NCBI RefSeq assembly: GCF_037975245.1
Contig: NC_092580.1
Coordinates: 10,455,001-10,519,000, forward strand
DNA length: 64,000 bases
Origin: Apostichopus japonicus
Lineage: Eukaryota > Echinodermata > Holothuroidea > Aspidochirotida > Stichopodidae
Reading direction: 5' to 3'
This document shows positions 1 through 11,016 of the stretch, piece after piece. Numbering within the stretch: position 1 is the stretch's first letter; the number at the start of each line of letters is the position of its first letter. Position numbers and translations under genes: made by a program. The notes beneath the pieces are model-generated. The model saw only the letters and a list, made by a program, of their open reading frames with translations, was not told the origin of the DNA and did no database searches.

Positions 1-1444
1 CTGTTGCAAACAATTAAAATAAGTAAACACAACCATTCAGGGGGCTGTGGGGTGTCATTTGCTCTCCCCACCCTCTCACCTCTCCTTTCAACGCCCACAC
101 AAAAAGGTAAAAATAGTTATTAGAACAGCATTACATGTTGATCTAAAAATATACCTAATATATAGTCGAAATATTCCTCAGAATGCAACATTTTATATTT
201 CACATCTAATATTTTATATTTATCTGGTGGCCCCCCTAAACCCCCATACTATATGGGAGTTGGGCTCAATGACGTCTGGTCCACTCCTCCCCACCCCATT
301 TTCTTTTTTAAATACCCAGATACAACTGTTATTTTTTTTGTGATTCAGCACTCTCTGCCAACGAATTCTAAGCAAATTAAACAACAAGAAATATATGCAG
401 CTGTTAGGCAATGTGCAATTTTATTTACTGATGTAACTTTCAATCTTGCCTTATTTTCACGTTTTCCCATACGAATACTTTAAAATATGTTGATGTCCTG
501 GTACATGAGTGTCATATCAACACTTCTGATATTAAAACACAAAGTATTTGTAGAGTTTGGTCGCTCACGGAGGATATTAAGTGTCAGGAAGTCGTTAGAC
601 CCTTGTTATATTTCCTAATATCGCAAAGTACTATATAGCAGGTACTCCGTACTTGATGAAGTCTCTGTTCCAGTTTCTATATCATCGTAGAAATGTTTCT
701 TATAATTACTCTATAGCAGTGGCGGAATAGCCACACAGGCATTTGGGCAAAGCCCGGTTTGCCGGTGGCCCGGTGAGCCTGGTAAAAATTACAGCCCATT
801 TTCATAGTAGTTTATAGAATACAGACTGGCTGTGTAAAAATATATTTTTAACTGTGGGAATCAGCTCATGAAATCACCATGTTAGTTAGTCTGTTAGTTC
901 GTAACAACGTGATATTGGCAACCCGTCCGTGCAAATATGTTTTACGGCAAGATATACAACTACAGTGACCAATGCATTCTGACATTTACATAGAAGTAAA
1001 AAACGGTAAAATATTATTAGATTATATGGATATCACTCAGTAGCTAAGTCCTGAGAGATTATGTATGAATATAAGTAACTTACACTAAAAATATCGATGG
1101 TGTGGCTGCCAGAAGCAGCGAACTGCGTAGGCTCCTACTTTCGTAGACATGCCATGTGCTCGTGTTATTGAACATGTATGTTTTAGTGGATTTTATTAAG
1201 GTTTTTTTTTTTCATTTTGTTCAAGCGAGTTGTCACAAAATGCTTGGAAAAATCAATAAAATCCAGTCTAAAACATATATTTTTGTCTATTTTTGTTTAC
1301 GTTTATAACTTTTCTCAGTGTAATCGAGTGTTGCTTCTGGAAAATTATTTTTTGTTTTTTTTTAAAGGATTATTGCAATATTTTTAGTTAGCGATATTTC
1401 TATTAATAGAGGAAGAAATCTTTCTCAATTATAGGTTTCCCTAT
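1..1444. other. Non-coding region left of the kinase gene
   Basis: No convincing exon on either strand. It contains a repeat-like segment beginning CAGTGGCGGAATAGCC (about 719) that resembles a hAT-type end, without a visible partner, and a foldback structure at 1177-1277. Confidence 0.5.
1177..1277. repeat. Foldback (imperfect inverted repeat)
   Basis: TATGTTTTAGTGGATTTTAT at 1177 is answered by the near-complement ATAAAATCCAGTCTAAAACA ending near 1275. Inside, CATTTTGT (1213) pairs with ACAAAATG. The whole could form one long stem of about 100 bp, perhaps a remnant of a miniature element. Confidence 0.5.
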
Positions 1445-1455
1445 TTTATTTTATT
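1445..1455 (-). other. Overlapping AATAAA polyadenylation signals for the kinase gene
   Basis: Two overlapping TTTATT words on the plus strand read AATAAA on the minus strand, about 125-135 bp beyond the kinase stop codon. That is a usual distance for a short 3' UTR. Confidence 0.5.
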
Positions 1456-1580
1456 GAAATTTTTTATTACTATATACATGATAAAGAGATTTACATGAAA
1501 CTTTATGACGCACCGGGCGCTGAAAATGTTTTTAAATACCTAAATATTAATAAATAAATATAATAAATGTTCATTCTCCT

Positions 1581-2252
1581 CTACCCTGCACTCCTCCATC
1601 TAGCGTAGCTGGCCTGTCTGTCTTTAATATAAGAATCAATCTCTCTTATCAATTCATGGACATTTGGTCTTTGGTTCCAGTCTTCAGCTAAACATTTGAA
1701 TCCAAGTTTCCTGAGAAATCTTCCAGGAGATGTGTCCACGTTTGCTAGCACTAGTCCCAAAGCGTATACGTCTGTATACAGACTGTATGGCCTGGTTCCA
1801 AATACAACCTCTGGGGCAATGTGGGAGCATTGCTTACGGATATTAGCATGTTCGTTTCTTGGGAAGTGTTCGTATTTTGCTTTCCCCGTCCTGCTCACTG
1901 CTTTCCCAAAGTCAATAATTTTGATCTTGACGTCTCCATCTTCCCCCGATGGACCTCTCAGGAACATGATGTTATCAGTTTTCAAATCACAGTGAATCAT
2001 TCCTGAGAAATGAATCTCCTTAATGGCGCGACAAACTTGAATGGCTACACTGAAGGAGCTCGGCCCATTCAGGCCCTTGGCATCGATGACGTCAGCTACC
2101 GTGGTAGATTTAAAGGTGACCGGATCACCGACGAACTCTTGAACGAGGACAGGTACATCGGTATTACTGCCAATTCGTGAAATACCGAAAAGTTTAGGAA
2201 TGCAGTCTAGATGGCTCAGAGATGTCAGCATTGAGGTTTCTTTCTGCAAATC
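1581..2252 (-). CDS. Kinase gene exon 6 (last): alpha-C helix to C-lobe, stop
   Basis: Encodes residues 878-1100. The acceptor TTTGGCAG lies just before GATTTGCAG, and the exon is phase 0 with the preceding AAG codon. It carries HCDLKTDN, DFGKA, CSHIAPEVVFG and the C-lobe, and ends in a short basic tail. Confidence 0.92.
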   Translation of the reverse strand, partial: DLQKETSMLTSLSHLDCIPKLFGISRIGSNTDVPVLVQEFVGDPVTFKSTTVADVIDAKGLNGPSSFSVAIQVCRAIKEIHFSGMIHCDLKTDNIMFLRGPSGEDGDVKIKIIDFGKAVSRTGKAKYEHFPRNEHANIRKQCSHIAPEVVFGTRPYSLYTDVYALGLVLANVDTSPGRFLRKLGFKCLAEDWNQRPNVHELIREIDSYIKDRQASYARWRSAG

Positions 2253-5200
2253 CTGCCAAATGAAATCAACGATAAATATTGATAGTATGAAGTATGAAAT
2301 AATCCACAGTCGGGTCTTAACAACGATGGCGAGTTATTAAGGAAGTTGTGGACTTGACAGGTTGTTCATATTTGAAATTGAAGGAGAGAAAAAAGAATAA
2401 ATATCATAGTAATTATTATGTAAATATCTTTTAATATAAAAAGGTGGCATATCCGTTTTAATCTCAAATTCCATCAAAATTCGTAATATATAAAGTAATT
2501 TACAAGACTATATTTTGTTTCATTCCTATGATATTAATATAAACACATTGACGTATACCTTGATGATACTCTTTTCATCTCGGTTCTTGTGATGAACTTT
2601 GACCGCACACACGCGTCTTGAAGATAGCTGCCTCATCAACCTGACTTCACCAAAGCTTCCACTTCCTAGAATCGTCGGCATCTGCATCGAGTTACAAATA
2701 TCTTCTAAGTCACTCTTTGCGATGACGTCACAAGACGAAGGGAGATTGTAGTCAGAGGCCTTTAAATGCTTAGGAAGTGGGCTGTGTAAAATTGAAAAAA
2801 AGTATGATCGGTACCGTATATCTCATGTTGTTACCATGGTGATACAGGTCAATTCACCAGTAACCATAGCAACTAATAAAGTATTCCGATCACAATCGTC
2901 ATTTCATTGTGAACATGACACTGGGCCCTGATGAGCTAAAACAAGTTGAAGTGTGTACGTTAAATTTCATCAATTACAGTTATACACGAACTATACACGA
3001 AATAACAGACTGTCGTAGTGGCATGACTTTTAGTAGTTCATGAATCTATCACTATAGATATATTAAACTGTTTATTACAGTGGTTCTCCTTTTTGTTACT
3101 TTGAATCTCCTGTTTTAAATCATTTTTTTTATTTAGCATTATTAATATATTTATTTTATTGTGTTAACAAGAAAGTATCATATAGATTCCTACCTGTGCA
3201 CAGCAAGTTGCTGAGTATTCCACAGTCTAGCAGTATAATTCTGAAATGGATTCTGAAAGAAACGGAGGAGAGAAAAATACGTTTATGACGTGCGATAATA
3301 CACTGCTGAGCTGTAACGTTATATCTTGGTTACTCAGTTCTATTATTTTAGTTATTCTATCGGATTAAATTTCTCATGTAGTAATGTTATAGAATGCATA
3401 TATTGTTACCAAATTGATACGATAATGCATATGACATAAATAGATACATATCATGACGCGTTCTCATTTACATATATTTACATAATGATTGTGATTAAAT
3501 CATTCAGTATCTATGTGAAGTCCCTTGCGGTACTCACATATAGCGGTTGTTGCTGGATGTTTATGTTCTGCGCATGACGAGGAGGGGACTTCTTGGCGGT
3601 AGTTGCTGTTTGAACGTTCTGCAAGAACGGATTCTTCCAAGGATATTGAGGTACATTCTTTAACGCCTTTGATGAGATGGACAGATTCGGTGCGTTGTTT
3701 TGTAGTGGAGTAGTCGGTGATCCTCCGAGCTTTCCCCAAGCTGGTGAAGTCAATTTAGGTGTCTTGTACCTAAAACCACCGATAGGATTCACTCCTACTG
3801 CAGTAGGTATCAAGGGCGAGTTGACATTTTGTCCTAGTGGCTGACCAACCATCGCAACATTTGATGTACCTTGATGAAAATGGTTAGATCCCATCCAATC
3901 TGTTGCAAGATTCCAAGCCTGCATGACAGGCGGTGCATGAAATAGTATATTTTGTGTATCAGTGTTTCCAACGATACCCGGTGTTTTCACGGCTATTTTC
4001 TTGCCGATAGGTTCAACTGTTGGGTTGGTTGGTTTAAAAGGTTGCAATGTGTATTTAGGACTGCAAATCTTATTAATAGCAATGCTATGTTGCGGTGTTG
4101 CATTTTGCGATGATATGGTGTGGTCGACTGGAATGGGGTTATTTAAGATCCAGTGTGCTGGCATTTTGCATCCATTATCAGGAAAATGGTCGTACACCCG
4201 ACGGTTGGCAGATATAGATTGCATGAGGATGTCATGATGCTCTGGCGACTTAACCACTTTGGACAATGGATGTGAAATTGAGAGCTGACCGAAAATGCTA
4301 TTTGATGATGAGCATTGGGCGGTTTGGCGAGTACCAAATAGTTGATGTTTTACACTCATTTGTACAGGTGTACACATTAGCGGGATCACGTGATCAATGA
4401 TACATGATGAGGCACCATTCTTGACAGACTTGATATTAGGTGTGGTAAAGGTCACGGTGTTATAAGTCCCGAATTTGATGGCGTTGGCTACAGACAACAT
4501 AAGGGGCGACGGCCCTGCTGCTTCCCCGAGGGCGGAAACCTCCTTCGCAGAGTTGGCTGTGGTATCAAGAGGGCGATAGTGTACCAGCTTGTGTGGCGCT
4601 GAATAACATATTCCATTGGTCTCGGGCTTAATCATACCAGAGACGATGAGGGATACGCAGTTTCGCCCGAATGTGATGGAAAATCTCGCAAAGCAGATCG
4701 CTGCCGGTTCTGATTGGCATCTCGGTTGAGTAAACCGATTGATGGAAGATCTCAGTATCTGACAACTTAGTCCAACATGTATTTGAGCTGGTGTGGATAG
4801 GGCACGTCCATGACCATTCATAATAACCATTGGTGTCACTAAAGATTGGACCACTCGAACATCTCTGAAATTAATGAAATGTCCCATGTTGTTATGGCTT
4901 CTTCTGCTATTACCGATAGAAGTTGACGAACGGAAGCTTACTCCACAGCAAAGGCGAAGGGTAGGTATGTCACCTGATAATTGACGTGAGGGCGTAGATG
5001 ATCTCAGTGCAGATAACATGACCTGATGTTGAAAGGAGTCACCAACATGGGGTATGTTGGTGATGTCACTCACTTGGCGATGTTTGTTTGCCGACGAGAC
5101 CCGAGTGTCAAGTGCCAGACGTGAAAGAGGGAGTGATATTGATGTCGTTATCAAATCCTGTTGTTGGAATGATTTAACAAAACGACGGTCATTACTGACG

Positions 5201-6514
5201 TCACTCACTGGGCGATGATGGTATGTCGACGAGGACTGAATGGCAGTCTCTTTAAAGGAGGTGGCTTTTACATTTGTTGTGGCTACATCTCCTTGACAAC
5301 CGAAAAAGAAATATCCTGCTTTGATGAACGAAGAGGATGATCGGATACCGCATTCGACATGGCGGTCAATCGACAACTCACGGATATGTTGGCTTTGAGC
5401 TTTTATGGCCTCTTCAAAGTTGTTGACTGCTGGCAATATCTCATGGTGATCAGAGGGATTGCGATGGTGTTTATCCCGGGGGGTGTTTTGGGATTGGTGC
5501 CGTTTAGATTCATCCCTTGTGCTGGTAGTAATTAGGGACGATGGCTCTCCTGAGAAGATAGTATCAATCAGTGATGAAGACTTAGTGGAAGGCACGGCAC
5601 GGGTGCCTTCATCTTCTCCAGGAAAGCTTAAAACTCGCGAGGCAGGTTTTTTCATCTCGCTTGATACAGTCACGTGACTGTCTTCTTGTATCGGGCCATA
5701 GTTTGGAAGACGACGAGGAATAGGATGGATATGAGCAGGAATATATTCTCCGGCTAGACCATCGTCATCAGCGTATGTGCGGCCACAACAAGGCAAGGTA
5801 CAAAATACCTTCTTCCAAACCGAACGTCTGAACGGAACAAAGAAAATACATTGAAAAATTAATAGTTAAATCATTGTAATAATATGTCGATATATCATAC
5901 TACAATGGAATGTAAGTGACACTATTTAGAGTATGAAATGTACTGAGACTTTAATATAATATATATATATTCTTGAATAAAGTATAAAGTATAAGTATAT
6001 TTCACCTTCTACCTTATTTGTCGATTCACCTACTAAAATGTTGGACTTGTAGTGCCTATTCAAATTATAGTCGGTTGTAAGTATTTTGATTTGAAATTTT
6101 GTCCATTTGATCAGATTTCCTTCGGTTTAAATTTCGGCAGATATACTTAACAACTTGACAACTTAACATAAAGTTAAACATATTGATCATAATGAATGGT
6201 TGTGAATTGATTCATCTGATATTGTCACGTGATAATGGACTATGTTTTGTCTCATATGAGGGAAGGTAGGGCAGTTCGAAAGTTAAAGAAAGTGAACGAT
6301 TTCAAGCAACCAGCCACTATACCTTTGCGAAAATTATGACAAAACGAATAGGTATTTCCACCCTTCCCAACCTTCTCTCCCTCCACCAGTCCCTTTCATA
6401 ACATTCTTGAAGAATAACAACATTATATAAGTTAAATTCTTACCTCTCTAGACGTGGTCGGGACGGGACAGGTGTTCGTCTGAAAGGACTTCCGAATGGC
6501 ATTGTGGTAACCGA
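1581..6514 (-). CDS. Protein kinase with ~800-residue low-complexity N-terminus (5 coding exons)
   Basis: Five minus-strand exons join in phase through GT-AG introns: 6514-6444 (ATG at 6502-6500, context CACAATG), 5827-3538, 3252-3194, 2781-2559 and 2252-1581 (stop). The product is 1100 residues. Residues 1 to about 800 are rich in Ser, Thr, Pro and His and match no domain I know, so this part looks disordered. The C-terminal kinase domain shows a GSGSFGEV glycine loop (842-849), the AVK lysine (K864), a likely alpha-C glutamate (E882), HCDLKTDN (D966, N971), DFG (D991), APE (1023-1025), an F-helix aspartate (D1038) and a late arginine (R1072). The HRD arginine is Cys, so it is a non-RD kinase. 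All catalytic residues are present, so activity is expected. The substrate and pathway cannot be read from the sequence, and Ser/Thr specificity is inferred from the DLKTDN loop. Another in-frame exon lies upstream (7360-7618), so the start is provisional. Confidence 0.85.
2559..2781 (-). CDS. Kinase gene exon 5: glycine loop and VAIK lysine
   Basis: Encodes residues 803-877. The acceptor is TTTTACACAG and the donor is GTATAC after ATCATCAAG. It contains GSGSFGEVRLM and VCAVKVHHK, the N-lobe ATP-binding elements that complete the kinase domain begun here. Confidence 0.9.
3194..3252 (-). CDS. Kinase gene exon 4: 59-bp linker exon
   Basis: A 59-bp exon with acceptor CCGTTTCTTTCAG and donor GTAGGA, encoding residues 784-802 of the linker (begins NPFQNYTARLW). 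It restores the phase between the large exon (phase 0) and the glycine-loop exon (one base carried), which supports it even though it is short. Confidence 0.82.
3538..5827 (-). CDS. Kinase gene exon 3: 2.3-kb exon for the long N-terminal region
   Basis: Encodes residues 20-783. The acceptor is TTTGTTCCGTTCAG and the donor is GTGAGT after CCGCTATAT. The frame stays open for 2290 bp, which is far beyond chance in this AT-rich DNA. The composition is Ser, Thr, Pro, His and Ile rich, with a CCGRTY segment near its start and several degenerate short repeats such as (H)RQVSD / HRPVSD. I recognise no domain. Confidence 0.88.
6444..6514 (-). CDS. Kinase gene exon 2: probable start-codon exon
   Basis: A 71-bp exon with acceptor TCTCTTACAG and donor GTAAGAATT. 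The ATG at 6502-6500 opens MPFGSPFRRTPVPSRPRLE and the last two bases AG join the large exon to give Arg. If the upstream exon is coding, four extra codons (Ser-Val-Thr-Thr) before this ATG are also in frame. Confidence 0.78.
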
Positions 6515-7359
6515 CTGTAAGAGATTCCAGAAAGAATAATGCTTTCATTATAAACTTAAATATGTAATGGAAGTTTCGGCTACAAATTATAATGTTAAAA
6601 TCATTCACAAAGATAGACATAATACCATCACGATCACATGGTCACAATTCTAATGTAAGGGGAATGGACTGTATATATACAAATGAGGGCAGTGTTCATC
6701 TTTTGATTTGAAGCGCTTGCTCTATCTTTCCTTTCCTTTCATTCACATTCAACTGTAACTCATACAGCTATACATAACTACGGTACCATACAAAAGCATC
6801 TAGGATGCTTAAATATTTCCCTATATAAGTGTCAATCTTCTATTCAGCTCACGGGTTTGCGTTTGTCTCTATTTACATGGATATTAATATTTGTTGTAAC
6901 TAGCTATAGGGGATGGTTGAATAAGATATAGAGAATGACTTCACCGGGACTCAGGTTTCAACTTACGGGTACAATAGACTTATAAATAATAGTCCCCTCT
7001 TAATTTATAGACTACTAATATTAGGTTATGCAAAGTGAACAATCTTAATCAAACACCATGCCTCAGCACGCTTTCAATGTTAGCCGCTAGGGAGTTCCCC
7101 TCATATTTGGACTGTAAATATCGTCAAATTGAAAATTTACGTAATGGCTTGCCGCCCTCTCCCCCATGAAATGTTTGTCGATGTCGTTGGAACGCCATTT
7201 CGGGAAGGGCGGGGGGCACGGCTAGCCTAAGCTACTAAGTCATCAGAATCATCCACGTAGATAACAGATTCGTAGATTTTTTTCTGATATTACAAATATT
7301 AGGTTTTATCTCCATGTAGTAAAACCATTCAACACAAAGGCAAATAATTATAGACTTAC

Positions 7360-7618
7360 CGGAAGTGGAGTTGTAAAGAGTTCCAGAAACTGGTAAAATA
7401 ATCGCTGTACTATTCGCTTTAAGCAAGTACGGTGTGTTCGTGATGCAGAAGCAAGTTGAACTGAACCATATATATCAACATTGTTGCTACGTTGATAATT
7501 CTTGTCTAGGTATAACTTTTGTGGCGTCATAAACACCAAAGTTTTTTTACGACGCAACGCGATTTTCATTACGACGCAATGCGCGCGCATGCGGAATCCA
7601 CGAAGGACTTGTACGGTA
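7360..7618 (-). CDS. Kinase gene exon 1: 5' UTR or N-terminal extension (uncertain)
   Basis: The donor GTAAGT lies at 7359-7354 directly after CTCCACTTCCG. A good acceptor (pyrimidine tract then AATCAG) lies at about 7619, giving a 259-bp exon. The reading frame that joins exon 2 in phase 0 is open through the whole exon and contains ATGs at 7590, 7569 and 7530. The predicted peptide has no recognisable domain and is Arg and Lys rich. It could be an N-terminal extension, or simply leader sequence with translation starting at 6502. Confidence 0.45.
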
Positions 7619-8740
7619 GCTGATTAAACAAAAAGAAACGCAAGAAAGAAGGACGCAGAATGCGACGACCGAATGCGCGCAAACGTACATAGAGTGGCTT
7701 CATCTTTAAGTGAAATCACGCTGTCCAAATGTGCGCGCGCGTGCATATGGCTTCATCATTTTGTGTGTAAGAAATGTCTGAAGCATATGGCTATAACACA
7801 TTGACGGCTAGCGTGCTTATGTTAACCATGGAGATCTTTCAACTAGTGAGTAACGAAATTTGTATCGCGCTGAAGACGCAATATTTCAAATTTCCGGTCC
7901 CAAAAAGTTAAACAATCTTTGGAAAACATAACTGATGAAGTAAGAATGAGGTGATGGAAAGAGATGATGAAGAGACTGTTATTGCAGTGTTGTATTATTT
8001 ATCATAAAATCTGCAACAAAATTCGATGAACCATTTTATCTTTCACAATGGGCTAAACGTTTAGTCCAGAACAGTCACATGTTAATATTGTTGATGTATG
8101 TATAATAGTCTTCTTTGTATATCAAACTCATGGGTCGTAGTTATTTTTGACATTATTGTTGAAGTAGAAGGTGGTGTGGATTTGTCACGTAACCAATCTG
8201 CTTAAATGAAATATTTATAGAGCCTGGAATATAATGATTTGTGCACATACATTATGTGTAGTCCTGTTAAACTGAAATAGAGATTTAACAAAGCTATTTA
8301 CATCTAGGTGCAGTAACTTCATCGTTACTTGAACACTAACGTAAGGACAACAAGGTCACACTAGATACATATGTGTGATTTAAAAAAAAAATGAAATCGC
8401 AAGATAACGTCAAAGATGACGTCATCATACATCTTCATCATGCCTTTGTTAATTGCTTTTATTAAGAATATGATTTCCAAATTTGAGCACAGCTGAGGAC
8501 TTTTATTACACTTAAGTCCAACTGTTATTCTACTTGAGGCTTTATTAAGATTTAGGCCCACGTGTTATAACACTTTAACACTTTAAACTTTACTACTTTT
8601 ACGACAATTTATTACCCTTTTTTAGTCTTTTGCAAATCGTATTCAGAACCGTACAGTCTTACTAACCTTTTAATAGGCTATCAGTAGTCCTGATAACGGC
8701 GAAAGCATCCGTTATGTTGTTGACAAACAGGACGGTTTCA
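7619..8740. other. Intergenic region upstream of the kinase gene
   Basis: No exon found. The first 200 bp beyond the candidate first exon are relatively rich in CpG (several GCGCGC words at 7725-7745) and could include the promoter of the minus-strand kinase gene. No TATA box is evident. Confidence 0.4.
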
Positions 8741-8743
8741 AAT

Positions 8744-8877
8744 GGAGTGTTAGCTCAGTGGTTAACGCCGGTGCCTTTCAATCATAAGGTCCTCGGTTTG
8801 AGTCACTCTCAGATTAATGTATGTCGTCCAGTTAAAGAGTTGTTGACAATTAACAATTCATAATCACGTTAAACATG
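8744..8877 (+). mobile_element. tRNA-derived SINE head (5' half)
   Basis: GGAGTGT, then box A-like TAGCTCAGTGG (8751-8761) and box B-like GGTTTGAGTC (8795-8804), with CACTC pairing back to GAGTG. The spacing fits an RNA polymerase III internal promoter. The anticodon stem-loop is degenerate, so this is a tRNA-derived repeat and not a functional tRNA. It is cut at 8877 by the hAT miniature element and appears to resume at 9261. Confidence 0.65.
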
Positions 8878-8885
8878 AATGTAAG

Positions 8886-9252
8886 CAAGGGCGTAGGAAC
8901 CGGGGGGCTGGGGGCGCCACCCCCCCCCACCAGTGAAAATATGGTGGGGCGGAAGTATCATTCCGCCCCCCCCCCGCTTCGCAAGTCAGAAAACCCCTTT
9001 TTCATTTCCAAATGAGAACAAAATCTCATTTGGAGCACCAAATTGCATCTAAAGCCAGGTAAATATGCAAAATTATTTACAAAATGGAGTGGGTGCTGAA
9101 GTGTGCTATATTGCACCAAATTGCATCTGAGGCCACCTGGAAATGCAAAAAAAATCCAAAGGGGAGGGGGACACCCCCTCCCCTTAGACCCCTCCCCCAG
9201 GCCGGCCGCCAGTCTTCAGCCTCCCACTCAAAAGTTCCTTCCTACGCCACTG
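8886..9252. mobile_element. hAT-type miniature transposon (367 bp) with 8-bp TSD
   Basis: Ends CAAGGGCGTAGGAA and TTCCTACGCCACTG are imperfect inverted repeats (12 of 14). The element is flanked by the identical octamer AATGTAAG at 8878-8885 and 9253-9260. Eight-bp duplications and CA-GG-GGCGTAG ends are hallmarks of hAT elements. The interior is G- or C-rich near the ends with short direct repeats (ACCAAATTGCATCT twice). There is no transposase, so it is non-autonomous. Confidence 0.85.
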
Positions 9253-9260
9253 AATGTAAG

Positions 9261-9400
9261 AGACTGACTTCGGTCAGCTTGCGGCTTTGATAAGCCAATG
9301 AGGCTTCTTCGCGAGTTCCTGCTTGCAGGAGGGTCTAATATACATCATACATACACGCACACACACTTACACACATATAAAGTCGAAATATATGTACCTC
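9261..9400 (+). mobile_element. Probable SINE body and tail (3' half)
   Basis: The sequence resumes after the miniature element with AGAGACTGACTTCGGTCAGC and ends in a CATACATACACGCACACACA simple tail. It follows directly on the SINE head once the insertion and one octamer copy are removed. That it belongs to the same element is inference. Confidence 0.5.
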
Positions 9401-9573
9401 TTCCATACAATGCAATTCAAAAGCCAAATTATAAACACTAAATTAATCATGACGATTAATTTGGAGCTGAATTTCTATTCTCGTTTAAGGTGATCAGGAT
9501 CGAGTGTGTGAAAACACCGAATGCAGTGCTACCAGGGTTTCACAATGAAGGTGGGGAGGGGGATACGGGCTGC

Positions 9574-9931
9574 CAAGGGCGTAGGAACCGGGGGCTGGGG
9601 GGCGCCAGCCCCCCAGTGAAAAATGTGGAGGGGCGGAAGTATCATTCGGCCCCCCCGCTTCGCAAGTCAGAAAACCCCTTTTTCATTTCCAAATGAGAAA
9701 AAAAATCTCATTTGGAGCACCAAATTGCATCTAAGGCCTGGTGAAAATACAAAATTAAGTTTACAAAGTGGGTGTTGAAGTGTGCTATATTGCACCAAAT
9801 TGCATCTGAGGCTACCTGGAAATGCAAAAAAATTCCAAAGGGGGAGGGGGACACCCCCTTAGACCCCTCCCGCAGGCCGGCCATCAGTCTTCAGCCCCCC
9901 CCCCACTCAAAAGTACCTTCCTACGCCACTG
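9574..9931. mobile_element. Second copy of the GGCGTAG hAT-type miniature element
   Basis: Very similar to the 8886-9252 element along its whole length: CAAGGGCGTAGGAACCGGGG at the left, CTTCCTACGCCACTG at the right, and the same CGCTTCGCAAGTCAGAAAAC interior. The flanking octamers (CGGGCTGC and CTATTATA) do not match, so the target duplication is lost or the copy arose by recombination. Confidence 0.8.
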
Positions 9932-10766
9932 CTATTATAATGGTTGTATAGTTAAAGTTAGGCACATTATTAACACACATTTATTAATCTCTCATGCTTT
10001 GTATTCCTTACCCAAAACTAGGGAAAAGTTATTTAATTCAGAAATTAAAAGTTGGAATATTTTACTCACCTTCACTGCAAAGCCGCCGCAGGTAGTCCAC
10101 AGAAGGCACTCCTACCTCGCTTGAACGTCATGATATCTATTAAATTTGGCGCCAAGTGTGCCGTCTGTCGCGTGGCATACCTCATGAATATGGATATTAC
10201 TTGTCTGGTCATTCCTCGAAGTTAGCCAACCATGCATATTAAGCTGTGTTGGAGGCTGGACTGTTGGCCTGCGTATATGGCAAGGCAAACCATATGGGAC
10301 AAACACCGCATAACATATCCTCATTCTATTACGAATATATACGCGTATTAATTCGAATATATATACGTGTATTAAAGAGTTTTGAGTTTTGAGAGTTATC
10401 ACATTGTAGCCTCGCCAGTACAATAAATGGGGGGAGGGGGAGGTTAGGGAGGGGTGTCCTTTTAAATCTATTGCCAGATGCTTGTTACGTGAGAGTTCAT
10501 ATCTATATAAATTCCCAATCATATATAATAATAATTATAACAAAGATTTACAATGCGCACGTATACACCCAGAAAATAGGCGCTCAAGGAGCAACGTAGG
10601 CTAATTTTTATGTATTTGTATTGTATTTCATTTTAAGCTTCGCTGTCTTAAGGAGAATTTCGTTAGTTTTCTGTATCATCTACAACATTTAAATGATAAA
10701 TTCATTTTATATTTGAACAATGATTATCATCCTACGGCAACTTGAATTACTTTTTTGTAACATGCT

Positions 10767-11008
10767 CAGGCGCGTAGCCAGAAATTTGCCAAGGGAGGGG
10801 CGAAACTGTAGATTCAGAAAATTTTGGCTGAAAATGCGTCCCAGATCGCTGGAAATGGCACTTCCCAGGCCTTGTAAGTTGCATCTAAGCATTTCCTCTT
10901 TTGAAAATACTAGCGATATCATAAAAACATTAAAAAAAAATTAAAAATATGCTCAAGGGGGGGGGGGCGGCTGCCCCCTTCGCCCCCCCCCCCTTGGCTA
11001 CGCGCCTG
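10767..11008. mobile_element. hAT-type miniature transposon (242 bp) with perfect TIR and 8-bp TSD
   Basis: A perfect 14-bp inverted repeat CAGGCGCGTAGCCA (10767-10780) / TGGCTACGCGCCTG (10995-11008), with identical octamers AACATGCT at 10759-10766 and 11009-11016. A poly-G/poly-C foldback lies near the right end. It is a different family from the GGCGTAGGAA copies. Confidence 0.9.
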
Positions 11009-11016
11009 AACATGCT

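Noticed and set aside
8744-8810. Functional tRNA gene
   Set aside because: Boxes A and B are recognisable but box B is non-consensus and the anticodon arm is degenerate; a SINE head fits better.
10112-10522. 136-codon open frame on the minus strand
   Set aside because: No recognisable domain or codon pattern, no splice-site pair in its frame, and it sits between mobile elements; likely chance.
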